NCBI RefSeq assembly: GCF_024346135.1
Contig: NZ_JAGQCJ010000001.1
Location: 248,001-312,000 of the forward strand
Source: Cyanobium sp. CH-040
GTDB lineage: Bacteria; Cyanobacteriota; Cyanobacteriia; PCC-6307; Cyanobiaceae
Length of the DNA: 64,000 nucleotides
Direction: 5' to 3'
Under the pieces are notes generated by a model. It did not search any database. It was not told the DNA's origin and saw nothing but the letters and a program-made list of their open reading frames with translations. Positions 1 through 7,732 of this stretch are shown piece by piece. Made by a program: the position numbers and the translations under genes. How positions within the stretch are numbered: the first letter of the stretch is position 1; every line of letters starts with the position of its first letter.

Positions 1-244
1 GTCCCTGGCCGGGGAAGGTGGAGAGGAGGATGCCCGGCCCGGTGATCAGTTCGGGGTTGTTGTCGTTGACCATCAGCACCTGATCCAGCCCGCCGGGCAG
101 GGGCGCCACGGTCTGGGAGCGCAGGATCGGTTCGCGGGGCTGGCCAGGCGGCGGCTGCGCCGGCGCCGGCGCCGGCGTGGCGGCTGCGGCCAGGCCCGGG
201 GCCAGCAGCAGGGCACCGCTGGCGGCCAGGAGCCTGAGGCGCAT
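1..244 (-). CDS. DUF3370-like exported protein, N-terminal part (3' end outside window)
   Basis: Only the first 81 codons lie in the window. They open with a short signal peptide (MRLRLLAASGALLLAPGLAA), an Ala/Pro-rich linker, then a segment with PLPGGLDQVLMVNDNNPEL and GILLSTFPG. That pattern is what I know from cyanobacterial DUF3370 proteins, which are exported and of unknown function. The start is the ATG at 244. The next gene upstream on the same strand begins at 1335 and ends at 280, so the two may be co-transcribed. The family call rests on one conserved block and the C-terminal domain cannot be inspected. Confidence 0.6.
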   Translation of the reverse strand, partial: MRLRLLAASGALLLAPGLAAAATPAPAPAQPPPGQPREPILRSQTVAPLPGGLDQVLMVNDNNPELITGPGILLSTFPGQG

Positions 245-279
245 GGGGAGGAGTGAGGGGAAAGACATGGGCGGACCGG

Positions 280-1335
280 TCAGGGGCGTCCCACCAGGGA
301 CTGGGCCGCGGCACCGGCCATGGCGCGGATCAGTTCGGCGGAGCGGGGATCGTTGAAGGGACCGGTGACCATGAAGGCGGCCACGGCCCGCTGGCCACTG
401 GGCAGCTGGATCAGGGCGGCATCGGCATAGGCCGTGCCGATGTCGCCGGTCTTGTTGAGGGCGGTGATCCCCAGGCTGAGCAGCTCGGGGTCGGGCTTGT
501 CGGCCTCCTTGCCCAGACCCTTCAGCAGGCCGAGGGGGATCAGGGTGTCGGTGGCGGAGGTGCCCATGATCCCGCGGAAGTGGTCGCGGGAGCGGGGACT
601 GAGGCTCTCGCCGGTGTCCACCAGGGCGATGGAGCGGGCCAGGTCCCGAGCGCTGGTGGTGTTGGTGCCGTCCAGATCGGGCAGCCAGTTGTTGATCACC
701 GTCGCACCCAGGCCCATGGCCTGGAAGCGGGCATTGACGGCGGACTTGCCGCCCAGTCTCTGGATCACCAGGTTCGTGGCGCTGTTGTCGCTCACCCGGA
801 TCATCTCGGTGGCTGCCTCGTGGAAGGGGAAGCGGGTGCCAATGGGCCGGGTGGCCATCCAGCCGGCACCACCGCCCACCAGCTCCTTGGTGAGCTGGAG
901 GGAGTCGTTCCACTTCACACGCCCCCGGTCCAGGTCCTCCAGGGCCACCACCAGGACCGGCGTCTTGATCGAGCTCGCCGCCGGCATCGGCTGGTCCGGT
1001 GCGAGCTGGGCGTAGCGGCCGTCGTCCAGCACCAGCAGGAAGGCCGTCGCCTTGAGCTCCTTCTGCGCGGTGGCCAGCTGCTGCCAGCGCTGGCTGAGCT
1101 CGGCGAGCTCGCGGCGAGGTTCGAACCGCCCTGGGTCGAGCTGCTGCTGCTGCGGTGTCTGCCCCGGCAGTCCGATCGAGGTCTGCAGGCCTTCGGCCAG
1201 CCGGGGGGCCAGCAGCTTGAGGGCCGTGCCGGCGACCACCCCCAGCCCGATTCCCATCACCGCCAGACGCAACAGCAGGAGCAGGGTCTGCCGCCAGCGA
1301 CTCTGGGGCTGGCGTGGGGGTCGGCCGGCGGTCAA
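280..1335 (-). CDS. class A beta-lactamase-like serine hydrolase, membrane anchored
   Basis: 351 aa from a TTG start at 1335, preceded by GGAG five bases upstream; no ATG or GTG fits the N-terminus better. A basic N-terminus and a membrane segment (about residues 17-38) precede a penicillin-recognising serine hydrolase domain. The SxxK motif is SSIK at 121-124, SDN is at 182-184 and KTG at 295-297. The omega-loop reads WLPDLD: the positions of the general base Glu166 and of Asn170 are Leu and Asp. A true class A lactamase would be expected to fail at deacylation, so a periplasmic acylase, peptidase or penicillin-binding role is more likely than resistance. It follows trmJ by 26 bp on the same strand. 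Confidence 0.8.
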   Translation of the reverse strand: MTAGRPPRQPQSRWRQTLLLLLRLAVMGIGLGVVAGTALKLLAPRLAEGLQTSIGLPGQTPQQQQLDPGRFEPRRELAELSQRWQQLATAQKELKATAFLLVLDDGRYAQLAPDQPMPAASSIKTPVLVVALEDLDRGRVKWNDSLQLTKELVGGGAGWMATRPIGTRFPFHEAATEMIRVSDNSATNLVIQRLGGKSAVNARFQAMGLGATVINNWLPDLDGTNTTSARDLARSIALVDTGESLSPRSRDHFRGIMGTSATDTLIPLGLLKGLGKEADKPDPELLSLGITALNKTGDIGTAYADAALIQLPSGQRAVAAFMVTGPFNDPRSAELIRAMAGAAAQSLVGRP

Positions 1336-1361
1336 GGCAGCTCCGGAGGGTCGGCCCGAAG

Positions 1362-2165
1362 CTAAGGGGTGCGCTCCGGATCGTCGCCCACGCTGGTGCC
1401 AGTGCGGCCGCGGGTACTGGCCCAGCGCAGCTGGCGCACCATCCCGCGCAGGAGCGCCGCTTCCGCCGTGCTCACCTGGGCCCGCTGCAGCAGGGCCCGC
1501 AGCTTGGCCATCCGTGCAGCGGCGGTGTGGGGATGGAGGAAGCCCACGGCCAGCAGCAGCTGCTCGGCATCGCCGAGCAACGCCTCGAGCACGCCGCGGG
1601 CACAGGGATCCGCCTGGGGTTGGGCTGCCGCCGGCGGCGGTTGATCGTCGCGCAGGCCGTGCCAGTGGTGCAGCACCACGGCGGCCGCCTGAGCCAGGTT
1701 GAGCGAGGCGTAGGCCGCGGCGGTGTCGAGGCTCAGCAGCCGGCCGGCCTGGAGCAGTTCGGCGTTGCTCAGGCCCCGGTCCTCCCGGCCGAACACCAGC
1801 GCCCGGGAGGTCGGCGCGGCTGGCCTGTCCTGGGGCTCGCCGCGGGGGGGCTGCCGCAGCCAGCGCAGGGCCGCGTCCAGGGTCTGGAGAGGAAGGGGCT
1901 CGCCGCTGCACCGGCCCGTGGTCGCCACCACCCGGCCGCAGTCCGCCAGGGCCTCCGTGAGGCTGGTGAAGAGCGCCGCCCCCTCCAGCAGGCCGGCGGC
2001 ATGCACGGCCATGCGCCGTGCCTCCTCCCCCAGGTGGTCGCAGCGGGGCGCCACCAGTCGCAGATCGCTCACCCCGAAGTTGGCGCACACCCGGGCCACG
2101 CTGCCGACGTTGAGTGCTCCGGAGGGCTCCACCAGCACCACCGCCAGGGGTGGAGTGCCGCTCAC
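1362..2165 (-). CDS. SpoU/TrmH-superfamily RNA 2'-O-methyltransferase (TrmJ-like)
   Basis: 267 aa. The N-terminus [23 protein letters not shown] is split by the usual SPOUT motif 1 (NxGsvAR), followed near residue 135 by [13 protein letters not shown] and then [15 protein letters not shown]. These are the trefoil-knot AdoMet-binding motifs of the TrmJ branch, which methylates the ribose at position 32 of tRNAs. The C-terminal 90 residues are the usual helical extension. The ATG start overlaps the cytM stop by four bases (ATGA), so the two are translationally coupled. Substrate specificity within the SpoU family is inferred, not visible. Confidence 0.82.
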   Translation of the reverse strand: MSGTPPLAVVLVEPSGALNVGSVARVCANFGVSDLRLVAPRCDHLGEEARRMAVHAAGLLEGAALFTSLTEALADCGRVVATTGRCSGEPLPLQTLDAALRWLRQPPRGEPQDRPAAPTSRALVFGREDRGLSNAELLQAGRLLSLDTAAAYASLNLAQAAAVVLHHWHGLRDDQPPPAAAQPQADPCARGVLEALLGDAEQLLLAVGFLHPHTAAARMAKLRALLQRAQVSTAEAALLRGMVRQLRWASTRGRTGTSVGDDPERTP

Positions 2166-2656
2166 ACGAGGCCGTTCAGGTAGGCGAGCAGGTCGGCCAT
2201 GGCCTGGGGCTCCGGCTGGAAGCTGGGCATTGGAGGGGTGCGTCCGCTCACCACCTGACGGATCAGCTGCCGCTGGTTCTTGCGCTCCGCCACGCCGTGC
2301 AGGTCGGGGCCCACCAGCCCCTGGGCGGCGATCCCATGGCAGCCGGCGCAGTTCAGCCGGAACAGCAGGGCGCCGTGTTCCACCGATCCGCTCAGTTCGA
2401 GGGTCTGGCGGGTGTAGGGGTCGCTGCGGGCCGCCGGCAGCACCACCAGCACGAGCGCGATGCAGGCGGCCGCCGCCGCCAGCACCAGGCCGGCCACCAG
2501 GCTGCCGGTGATGCGGCCTCCCAGGTGTGCGGAGGATCCCGCCGGGGCGCTGCTGGGTGGAACGGGACTGTTCACGGGGTGGTCGCGGGCTGGAGGGGTG
2601 GCCGTCACCACCCTGACGGGCGCAGGGCTGGGGCGGCGAGCTCCGGCATGGAACAA
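2162..2656 (-). CDS. cytM: cytochrome cM, membrane-anchored monohaem c-type cytochrome
   Basis: 164 aa from the ATG at 2656. A Pro-rich N-terminus is followed by an uncleaved membrane anchor (about residues 50-75), the haem motif CAGCH (103-107) and a PPMPSF segment whose Met143 is the likely sixth ligand. Size, anchor and haem fold match cyanobacterial cytochrome cM, a low-potential cytochrome that affects respiration and photosynthesis. The start is uncertain: a GTG at 2575 would leave only about nine residues before the anchor and would free the petG promoter region. The gene lies back to back with petG and is coupled by ATGA to the methyltransferase downstream. Confidence 0.85.
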   Translation of the reverse strand: MFHAGARRPSPAPVRVVTATPPARDHPVNSPVPPSSAPAGSSAHLGGRITGSLVAGLVLAAAAACIALVLVVLPAARSDPYTRQTLELSGSVEHGALLFRLNCAGCHGIAAQGLVGPDLHGVAERKNQRQLIRQVVSGRTPPMPSFQPEPQAMADLLAYLNGLV

Positions 2657-2660
2657 TTGT

Positions 2661-2681
2661 GGCCTGAAAGCCGCTCAGGCC
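2661..2681. promoter_or_regulatory. perfect hairpin in front of petG and over the rsmD stop
   Basis: GGCCTGA (2661-2667) and TCAGGCC (2675-2681) form a perfect 7-bp inverted repeat with a 7-base loop. On the plus strand it ends five bases before the petG ATG; on the minus strand it contains the rsmD stop codon (2675-2677) and is followed by ACAATTGTTCC. It could be an rsmD terminator without a proper T-run, or a translational control element for petG. Confidence 0.5.
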
Positions 2682-3364
2682 CTCCCATGATCGAACCTCT
2701 GCTCTGCGGCATCGTGCTCGGTCTGATCCCCGTCACCCTGCTGGGGCTGTTCGTGGCGGCCTGGAACCAGTACCGCCGCGGTTCCCTGCTGGACGGCTGA
2801 GTTCTTTTGCTCCTGCTGTTGCAGCAGCAGGAGTGTCGTGGTGCCGTAGCGGCGTCGATCGCGCAGCAGCCACCCGGCAGGACTCTCCGGCACGTCTGCG
2901 CTCGCGCACTCCCAGATCAGTGTGCCCTCCGGCCTGAGCCAGCCTCCAGCCAGCACGGCCGCGGCGATCGGGGCATACAGCCCGGCCGCGTAGGGAGGGT
3001 CGGCGTAGATGAGGTCGAAGGCCGGCTGCTGTCCGCGGCCCTTGCGAAGCCAGCGCACGACGTCTCCGGCGTGCACCTCCACCTGGCAGGGATGTTGCAG
3101 TCCCCGTTGCACCGCTTCCAGGTTGGCCCGGGCCAGGGCGGCCAGTCGCCGGTCCTGGTCCACCGCCAGCACCACCCCGGCACCCCGCTGCAGGGCCTCG
3201 CAGGCCATGGCACCGCTGCCGGCACAGAGGTCGAGCCAGCGGCAGCCCTGCAGCTCGGCCCCCAGGATGTTCATCACCGCCAGCCGCACCCGGGCGGGGG
3301 TGGGGCGCGCCAGTGATCCCTGGGGACTCTGCAGCCGGCGGCCGCCGCTGAGGCGCAGGCTCAT
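2675..3364 (-). CDS. rsmD: 16S rRNA m2G966 methyltransferase RsmD, with a C-terminal extension
   Basis: 229 aa from the ATG at 3364, which overlaps the hisH stop (ATGA). The sequence shows [15 protein letters not shown], the AdoMet loop [19 protein letters not shown] and the catalytic YADPPY motif, all diagnostic of RsmD, which methylates the 2-amino group of G966 in 16S rRNA. Family members normally end shortly after the YGTTTLLLL strand. Here the frame stays open for about 45 further Gln- and His-rich residues, running antisense through all of petG to a stop at 2675. The extension may be a by-product of petG coding on the other strand. Confidence 0.88.
   Translation of the reverse strand: MSLRLSGGRRLQSPQGSLARPTPARVRLAVMNILGAELQGCRWLDLCAGSGAMACEALQRGAGVVLAVDQDRRLAALARANLEAVQRGLQHPCQVEVHAGDVVRWLRKGRGQQPAFDLIYADPPYAAGLYAPIAAAVLAGGWLRPEGTLIWECASADVPESPAGWLLRDRRRYGTTTLLLLQQQEQKNSAVQQGTAAVLVPGRHEQPQQGDGDQTEHDAAEQRFDHGRA
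2687..2800 (+). CDS. petG: cytochrome b6f complex subunit V (PetG)
   Basis: 37-residue protein with one membrane helix. It begins [20 protein letters not shown] and ends in the polar tail [11 protein letters not shown]. Length, the MxEPLL start, the GIVLG helix and the QY(K/R)R tail match PetG, a small subunit needed for assembly and stability of the b6f complex in the thylakoid. It was found by reading the sequence. The whole gene lies antisense to the 3' end of the rsmD reading frame (2675-3364), and a 7-bp hairpin sits five bases before its ATG. No convincing Shine-Dalgarno sequence is present. Confidence 0.93.
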   Translation: MIEPLLCGIVLGLIPVTLLGLFVAAWNQYRRGSLLDG

Positions 3365-3993
3365 GCCGGCAGCCAGGCCAGCCAGCGTCTGAGGATGGCT
3401 TCGCCTGCGCGGCCCGATTTCTCGGGGTGGAACTGACAGGCGCCGATGGCACCCTGCCAGACCGCAGCGGTCACCGTGGTGTCCGCGAAGGCAACCCCGG
3501 CGGTGCTGATGGCCGGATCCTCCGGGTCTGCTGCGAAGGAATGCACGAAATACACCCAGGCTTCGGGGGAGCCTGCCGGCAGCAGGGGGCTCGGGGTGCC
3601 GGGGATCAGGGGTTCCCAGCCCATGTGCGGGATGGGATGCCCGGACCGCCGGGGCAGCGACCGCACCCGTCCCGGCAGCAGCGCCAGGCCCCGGCTGCTG
3701 CCCTCGTCGCTGGCTTCGAAGAGCAGCTGCAGCCCCAGACAGATCCCGAGCAGAGGGCGGTCCGCCGCGCACCACTGGAGCAGCGTCTGCTCAAGGCCTG
3801 TGGCGCGCAGGCGGTCCATGGCCGGGTCGAAGGCCCCCACCCCCGGCAGCACCAGGGCGCGGCAGCTGTCGATCACCGCCGCATCGGCGTGCGGATCGGC
3901 CACGCAGAGCACCTCCGCCCCCAGCCGTTCGAAGGCCCGCCGCACCGAGTGCAGGTTGCCCATGCCGTAGTCGATCAGGCCCAGCCGCGTCAT
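3361..3993 (-). CDS. hisH: imidazole glycerol phosphate synthase, glutaminase subunit HisH
   Basis: 210 aa. It begins MTRLGLIDYGMGNLHSV, has the nucleophile in LLGICLGLQLLF (Cys85) and ends with CQFHPEKS, giving the His and Glu of the class I glutamine amidotransferase triad. HisH releases ammonia from glutamine for HisF in histidine and AICAR synthesis. The start is the ATG at 3993; it overlaps the stop of the LOG-family gene upstream by ATGA, and its own stop overlaps rsmD. hisF is not in the window, so the subunits are not encoded together here. Confidence 0.95.
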   Translation of the reverse strand: MTRLGLIDYGMGNLHSVRRAFERLGAEVLCVADPHADAAVIDSCRALVLPGVGAFDPAMDRLRATGLEQTLLQWCAADRPLLGICLGLQLLFEASDEGSSRGLALLPGRVRSLPRRSGHPIPHMGWEPLIPGTPSPLLPAGSPEAWVYFVHSFAADPEDPAISTAGVAFADTTVTAAVWQGAIGACQFHPEKSGRAGEAILRRWLAWLPA

Positions 3994-4955
3994 GCCGGAT
4001 CCGCGCAGCGCTGCTCGGGCTGCTGGAGTGCCGGACAGTCCGGCAGATCCAGGCCATTGATGGCATCGATCAGCTGATACAACCTGCCCACGCGCCGCAT
4101 GTCGTAACGGAAGCGCAGGCAGGGTCGCAGATAGCCGTCCTGGTCGCAGGTCTCGGCGGCATGGATCACCCCCTGATCCACCAGATCGTCGAAGTCGTGG
4201 TTGAGGCGCGCCAGGTCCGTCGCCGGGATGGGGGCGTTGAGCTGCAGTTCCAGCCGATCGCTGAGCAGCTCGGCGGCATGGAACACGCGGTAGAACCGGC
4301 AGATCCAGGCGATGGCCTCGCTGACGCTGTGGGTCTGGCACACCAGGGACCGGTCCTCGGGGGAGATCAGGCCCCGCCGGGTCATCAGCCGCTGCACCTC
4401 CACCTGCCAGCTGCTCCAGAAGGGATCGTCGGGGGGGGCGAGCAGCACCACGGGCATCGGCGGCGTCCGGCCGGTCTGGATCAGGGTGAGCGCTTCGAAC
4501 AGTTCGTCGAGGGTGCCGAATCCGCCGGGCAGCACCACCACGGCATCGCTCTCCCGCAGGAAGAACAGCTTGCGGGTGAAGAAGTAGCGGAAGTGCAGCA
4601 GCCGGCCTTCGCAGCTGCTCACGATCGGGTTGGGATGCTGCTCGAACGGCAGGTCCACATTCAGCCCGATGCTGGCCTGACAGCCAGCGCCGCGGTTGGC
4701 GGCCTCCATGATGCCGCCGCCGGCCCCGGTGATCACCTCGAAGCCGGCCTCCACGGCCCCGCGGGCCAGCTCCTCCGCCTGCAGGAACGAGGGGTCGTCG
4801 CTGGTGGTGCGGGCGGAGCCGAACACCGTGATCTTGCGGACCTTGCGGTGGGGCCGGAACACCTCCAGGGCTTCGCTGATGTCGGCGAGCGTGCCGCTGA
4901 CGATGCGCCAGGCATCGGGCTCCGTCTCATGCCGGCAGATGTCCAGGAGTGACAC
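3990..4955 (-). CDS. LOG-family protein (cytokinin-activating phosphoribohydrolase-like)
   Basis: At least 321 aa. The central Rossmann-like domain carries ITGAGGGIMEAANRGAG and PGGFGTLDELFEALTLIQT, the nucleotide-binding and catalytic motifs of the LOG (formerly lysine decarboxylase-like) family. Such enzymes hydrolyse nucleoside 5'-monophosphates. Flanking N- and C-terminal segments of about 60 and 90 residues make this the long form. The GTG at 4955 is the only standard start codon, yet the frame stays open and protein-like (EALTAAIEGHPQRRTIDRAL) up to the trxA stop at 5083. The true start may be a rarer codon such as CTG or ATC. The gene is coupled to hisH downstream. Confidence 0.82.
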   Translation of the reverse strand: MSLLDICRHETEPDAWRIVSGTLADISEALEVFRPHRKVRKITVFGSARTTSDDPSFLQAEELARGAVEAGFEVITGAGGGIMEAANRGAGCQASIGLNVDLPFEQHPNPIVSSCEGRLLHFRYFFTRKLFFLRESDAVVVLPGGFGTLDELFEALTLIQTGRTPPMPVVLLAPPDDPFWSSWQVEVQRLMTRRGLISPEDRSLVCQTHSVSEAIAWICRFYRVFHAAELLSDRLELQLNAPIPATDLARLNHDFDDLVDQGVIHAAETCDQDGYLRPCLRFRYDMRRVGRLYQLIDAINGLDLPDCPALQQPEQRCADPA

Positions 4956-5080
4956 CAGCGCCCGGTCGATGGTGCGCCGCTGGGGGTGTCCCTCGATCGC
5001 GGCCGTCAGCGCCTCGAGGGGACTGACCCCCCCGTCGCGCTGGGCGGGGGAGACGGAAGACCTGGGGGACAGAGGGGCGG

Positions 5081-5404
5081 TCAGAGGTACTTGCTGATCG
5101 TGCCGGAGAGGGTGGTCTTGGGCACGGCGCCGACGACGGTATCCACTTTCTGGCCGCCCTTGAAGACCATCAGGGTGGGGATGCTGCGGATGCCGTACTG
5201 ACTCGCCACATTCGGGTTCTCGTCCGTGTTCAGTTTGAACACCTTGATCTGACCCTCGAACTCCTTGGCGATCTCATCGACGATCGGCGCGACCATCCTG
5301 CAGGGACCGCACCAGGGAGCCCAGAAATCCACCAGCACAGGCACATCACTCTTGAGCACGTCCTGCTCGAAGGAGGCGTCGGTGACAGCGGCTGCGCTGG
5401 ACAT
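5081..5404 (-). CDS. trxA: thioredoxin (m-type TrxA)
   Basis: 107 aa, a single thioredoxin fold with the redox site [10 protein letters not shown] and the cis-Pro loop [13 protein letters not shown]. It reduces disulfides in Calvin-cycle and other target enzymes, receiving electrons from ferredoxin or NADPH thioredoxin reductases. The ATG at 5404 has AAAGG directly upstream. A TACATT -10 box at 5429-5434 would put the transcript start about 18 bases before the ATG. It heads the run trxA-LOG-hisH-rsmD; about 125 bp separate it from the conventional LOG start. Confidence 0.96.
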   Translation of the reverse strand: MSSAAAVTDASFEQDVLKSDVPVLVDFWAPWCGPCRMVAPIVDEIAKEFEGQIKVFKLNTDENPNVASQYGIRSIPTLMVFKGGQKVDTVVGAVPKTTLSGTISKYL

Positions 5405-5428
5405 CCTTTGTGGGATCGGGACTTGAGG

Positions 5429-5434
5429 AATGTA
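5429..5434 (-). promoter_or_regulatory. trxA -10 box (TACATT)
   Basis: Read on the minus strand, TACATT lies about 25 bases before the trxA ATG, matching the TANNNT pattern seen at several other starts in this window. No strong -35 element was recognised. Confidence 0.5.
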
Positions 5435-5641
5435 GCAAGGTGCTCCACCGCTACCCGCCCCGCCCTCACCAAGCGTTGCAGGAGGCCTGGCCGCTGGCCG
5501 CCGCGGTGCAGCGACACAGGATCAGCGCCTCAGGGCCTCAGCGCCTGTCTGTCTGGCTGTCTGGACGGTTGGCTGGAGGCTTGCTGGCTGGATGGAGCTC
5601 CCTTGGCGCTGGCCTGCGGGGGGGGGGGAGGAAAGAGGAAA

Positions 5642-5660
5642 GGCCCGGACGAGCCGGGCC
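5642..5660 (-). terminator. Rho-independent terminator of guaB3
   Basis: GGCCCGG (5642-5648) pairs perfectly with CCGGGCC (5654-5660) around a 5-base loop. On the minus strand the stem is followed by the T-rich run TTTCCTCTTTCC. It lies about 100 bp past the guaB3 stop. Confidence 0.72.
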
Positions 5661-5756
5661 GGAGGGTGTGAGGAGTGTGTGAGCGATTAAGCCCCCACAC
5701 TCACAAGATAGACCTCAGGTCCGGCATTCAACCTCGCCGGCGCTGGGCGTGGTGCC

Positions 5757-6920
5757 CTATTTACCCATGCCCAGTTGCTGGGCCTTCTGGTACACCTTGC
5801 CCTCGGTGAGCAGCGACGGGGCCACCACGACCTCCACCCGCTGCATCTCCTGGAGGGTGCGGGCGCCGAGGGTGCCCATCGAGGTGCGGATGCAGCCCAG
5901 CAGGTTCTGGGTGCCGTCGTCGAGGGAGGCGGGACCGCGCAGGATTTTTTCCAGGGGGCCGGTGGTGCCTACCTTGATGCGTGTGCCGCGGGGCAGCACC
6001 GGGCTGGGGGTGGCCATGCCCCAGTGGAAGCCGCGGCCGGGGGCCTCGGCGGCGCGGGCGATCGGCGAGCCGATCATCACGGCGTCGGCGCCGCAGGCCA
6101 GGCACTTGCAGATGTCGCCGCCGGTGACGATGCCGCCGTCGGCCACGATCGGCACATAGCGGCCGCTCTCGGCGAAGTAGTCGTCGCGGGCGGCGGCGCA
6201 GTCGGCCACGGCGGTGGCCTGGGGGATGCCGATCCCAAGCACGCCGCGGCTGGTGCAGGCGGCACCGGGGCCGATGCCCACCAGCACGCCGGCGGCACCG
6301 GCGCGCATCAGTTTCAGGGCCACCTCATAGGTGACGCAGTTGCCGATCACCACCGGCACGCCGAAGTCGCGGCAGAGGGCCTCGAGATCCAGGCTGGCCT
6401 GGCCCTCGGGGCCGATGTGCTCGGTGCTCACCACCGTGGCCTGCACGAAGAACAGGTCGGCGCCGGCCTCGGCGATGGCCTGGCCGAACTTGAGCGCCGC
6501 CACGGGCGTGGCGCTCACGGCGGCGATGCCGCCCTTCTCCTTGATCTCGGCAATGCGCCTGCGGATCAGGTCTTCCCGCACCGGCTGGCTGTAGAGCTCC
6601 TGCATCAGCGGCACGAACTCCTCCTTGCCCACCGCGGCGATGCGGTCGAGCACCGGGTTGGGGTCGTCATAGCGGCACTGGACGCCCTCCAGGTTGAGCA
6701 CCCCCAGGGCCCCCTGCCGGGTGAGCTCGACGGCCATGCCCACGTCGACGACGCCGTCCATGGCGCTGGCGATGATCGGAATCTCCCGCTCGATCCCCCC
6801 CAGGGTCCAGCGGCTGTCGGTCACCGCCGGATCCACCGTGCGGCCGCCGGGCACCAGGGCGATCTCGTCGATGCCGTAGGCGCGACGGACGGTGCGGGAA
6901 CGGCCGAGCTGGATGTCCAC
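5757..6920 (-). CDS. guaB3: GuaB3-family IMP dehydrogenase without CBS domains
   Basis: 387 aa from a GTG at 6920 (reading DIQLGRSRTVRRAYGIDEI). A GTG at 6944 is also open, but it overlaps the likely -10 box, and the shorter form matches the usual GuaB3 N-terminus and length. A single TIM-barrel carries SAMDGVVDVGMA, the active-site loop GPGAACTSR and VADGGIVTGGDI. The CBS pair of canonical IMPDH is absent, as expected for the cyanobacterial GuaB3 group. The role is IMP to XMP oxidation or a related step in guanine nucleotide supply. A terminator follows at 5642-5660. Confidence 0.87.
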   Translation of the reverse strand: MDIQLGRSRTVRRAYGIDEIALVPGGRTVDPAVTDSRWTLGGIEREIPIIASAMDGVVDVGMAVELTRQGALGVLNLEGVQCRYDDPNPVLDRIAAVGKEEFVPLMQELYSQPVREDLIRRRIAEIKEKGGIAAVSATPVAALKFGQAIAEAGADLFFVQATVVSTEHIGPEGQASLDLEALCRDFGVPVVIGNCVTYEVALKLMRAGAAGVLVGIGPGAACTSRGVLGIGIPQATAVADCAAARDDYFAESGRYVPIVADGGIVTGGDICKCLACGADAVMIGSPIARAAEAPGRGFHWGMATPSPVLPRGTRIKVGTTGPLEKILRGPASLDDGTQNLLGCIRTSMGTLGARTLQEMQRVEVVVAPSLLTEGKVYQKAQQLGMGK

Positions 6921-6942
6921 CGGATCTGAGCGTATTCGGGCC

Positions 6943-6948
6943 ACCGTA
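6943..6948 (-). promoter_or_regulatory. guaB3 -10 box (TACGGT)
   Basis: TACGGT on the minus strand overlaps the upstream GTG candidate at 6944. A transcript starting about seven bases later would begin near 6936, favouring the GTG at 6920 as the real start with a leader of about 16 bases. Confidence 0.5.
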
Positions 6949-7001
6949 TCAACCGATGCGGCGCGACCCGTTGCGGGAATTGGGACTCCCGGATACCGGC
7001 C

Positions 7002-7646
7002 TCAGCCGCGGCCGCTGAAGCTCTGCCAGCGCTGCTGCAGCCCCTGCAGGAGCTGTTCCCGTTCGCTGCGGCGGATCACCCGGGGCAGGCCGTTGCGCAG
7101 CAGCCAGATCACACCCACCAGCTCCAGCAGGCCGGGCACCAGCGGCAGGCTGTTGATCGCCGCCAGCAGGCCCGCGTACACCCGCAGCACCAGCAGCACG
7201 GCCACCAGGCCCAGCCCGAGGGTGAGGGGCGTCCGGGCCTGCTGCCAGAAGCTCTGGAGTTTGCCGCTGGCCCACCACTGCTGCAGCTTCTCCACCAACA
7301 GCTCCCACTCGCCCCCTTCACTGCCGGCGGCGGAACCTCCCGTGCCGGCGCCGCTCAGGGGCGGCACGGTGGTGCTGGCCTCCAGCACCGGGGCGGCGTG
7401 GGCGGCGGAATCGGCGCCGGCAGAGGCGGCGGGAGCTTCAGGGGCTGTGGCCATGACAGGCGTGGCTGGCGCCGGGGTCTCGGCGCCGGTGCCGCTGCTG
7501 GCGGCAATGTCGGCGTCTGCGGCCTCGCCAGGGGCGCTGTCGGCAGGGGTGCTGTCGGCAGGGGTGCTGCTGGCAGAGGTGGATTGCGGGGGCAGGTTGT
7601 CGGAGTGGATCTCGTCGTGGATCTCGTCGCGCGGGGTGTCGGCCAT
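7002..7646 (-). CDS. CAAD-domain thylakoid membrane protein
   Basis: 214 aa. The first 115 residues are an acidic, Ala/Pro/Ser-rich low-complexity region with a tandem STPADSTPADSAPG repeat. The C-terminal 100 residues contain two hydrophobic segments, LGLGLVAVLLVLRVYAGLL and the stretch around SLPLVPGLLELVGVIWLL, followed by a basic amphipathic tail. The NSLPLVPGLLELVG signature is typical of the cyanobacterial CAAD domain (cyanobacterial aminoacyl-tRNA synthetase appended domain), which anchors proteins in thylakoids and is related to plastid CURT1. The ATG at 7646 is used. It lies between the HcyBio-family gene and guaB3 on the same strand. Confidence 0.78.
   Translation of the reverse strand: MADTPRDEIHDEIHSDNLPPQSTSASSTPADSTPADSAPGEAADADIAASSGTGAETPAPATPVMATAPEAPAASAGADSAAHAAPVLEASTTVPPLSGAGTGGSAAGSEGGEWELLVEKLQQWWASGKLQSFWQQARTPLTLGLGLVAVLLVLRVYAGLLAAINSLPLVPGLLELVGVIWLLRNGLPRVIRRSEREQLLQGLQQRWQSFSGRG
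7537..7581. repeat. 15-bp tandem repeat, in frame within the CAAD gene
   Basis: CTGTCGGCAGGGGTG occurs twice without change (7537-7551 and 7552-7566) and a third, diverged copy (CTGCTGGCAGAGGTG) follows. The copies encode the STPAD-type repeat of the disordered N-terminus, so copy-number change would keep the frame. Confidence 0.9.
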
Positions 7647-7732
7647 GGGGGTGATGGGCGAGGGACGGACGGCGCCGGCGGCGAGCGGCGGTTGGCCTGG
7701 AGCTTAAGGGTGGCGGGCGATCCTCTCCCCGC

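Larger units (their letters stand above)
5405..5756. other. trxA/guaB3 intergenic region
   Basis: This 352-bp stretch holds the trxA promoter, low-complexity CTGTCTGG and GCTGG runs (about 5545-5595), a G9 homopolymer near 5620 and the guaB3 terminator at 5642-5660. No convincing gene is present; the short open frames on the plus strand have biased, repeat-like composition. Confidence 0.6.

Noticed and set aside
253-2183. Several long plus-strand frames opposite the beta-lactamase-like and TrmJ-like genes
   Set aside because: They are compositionally biased shadows; the minus-strand genes have clear catalytic motifs.
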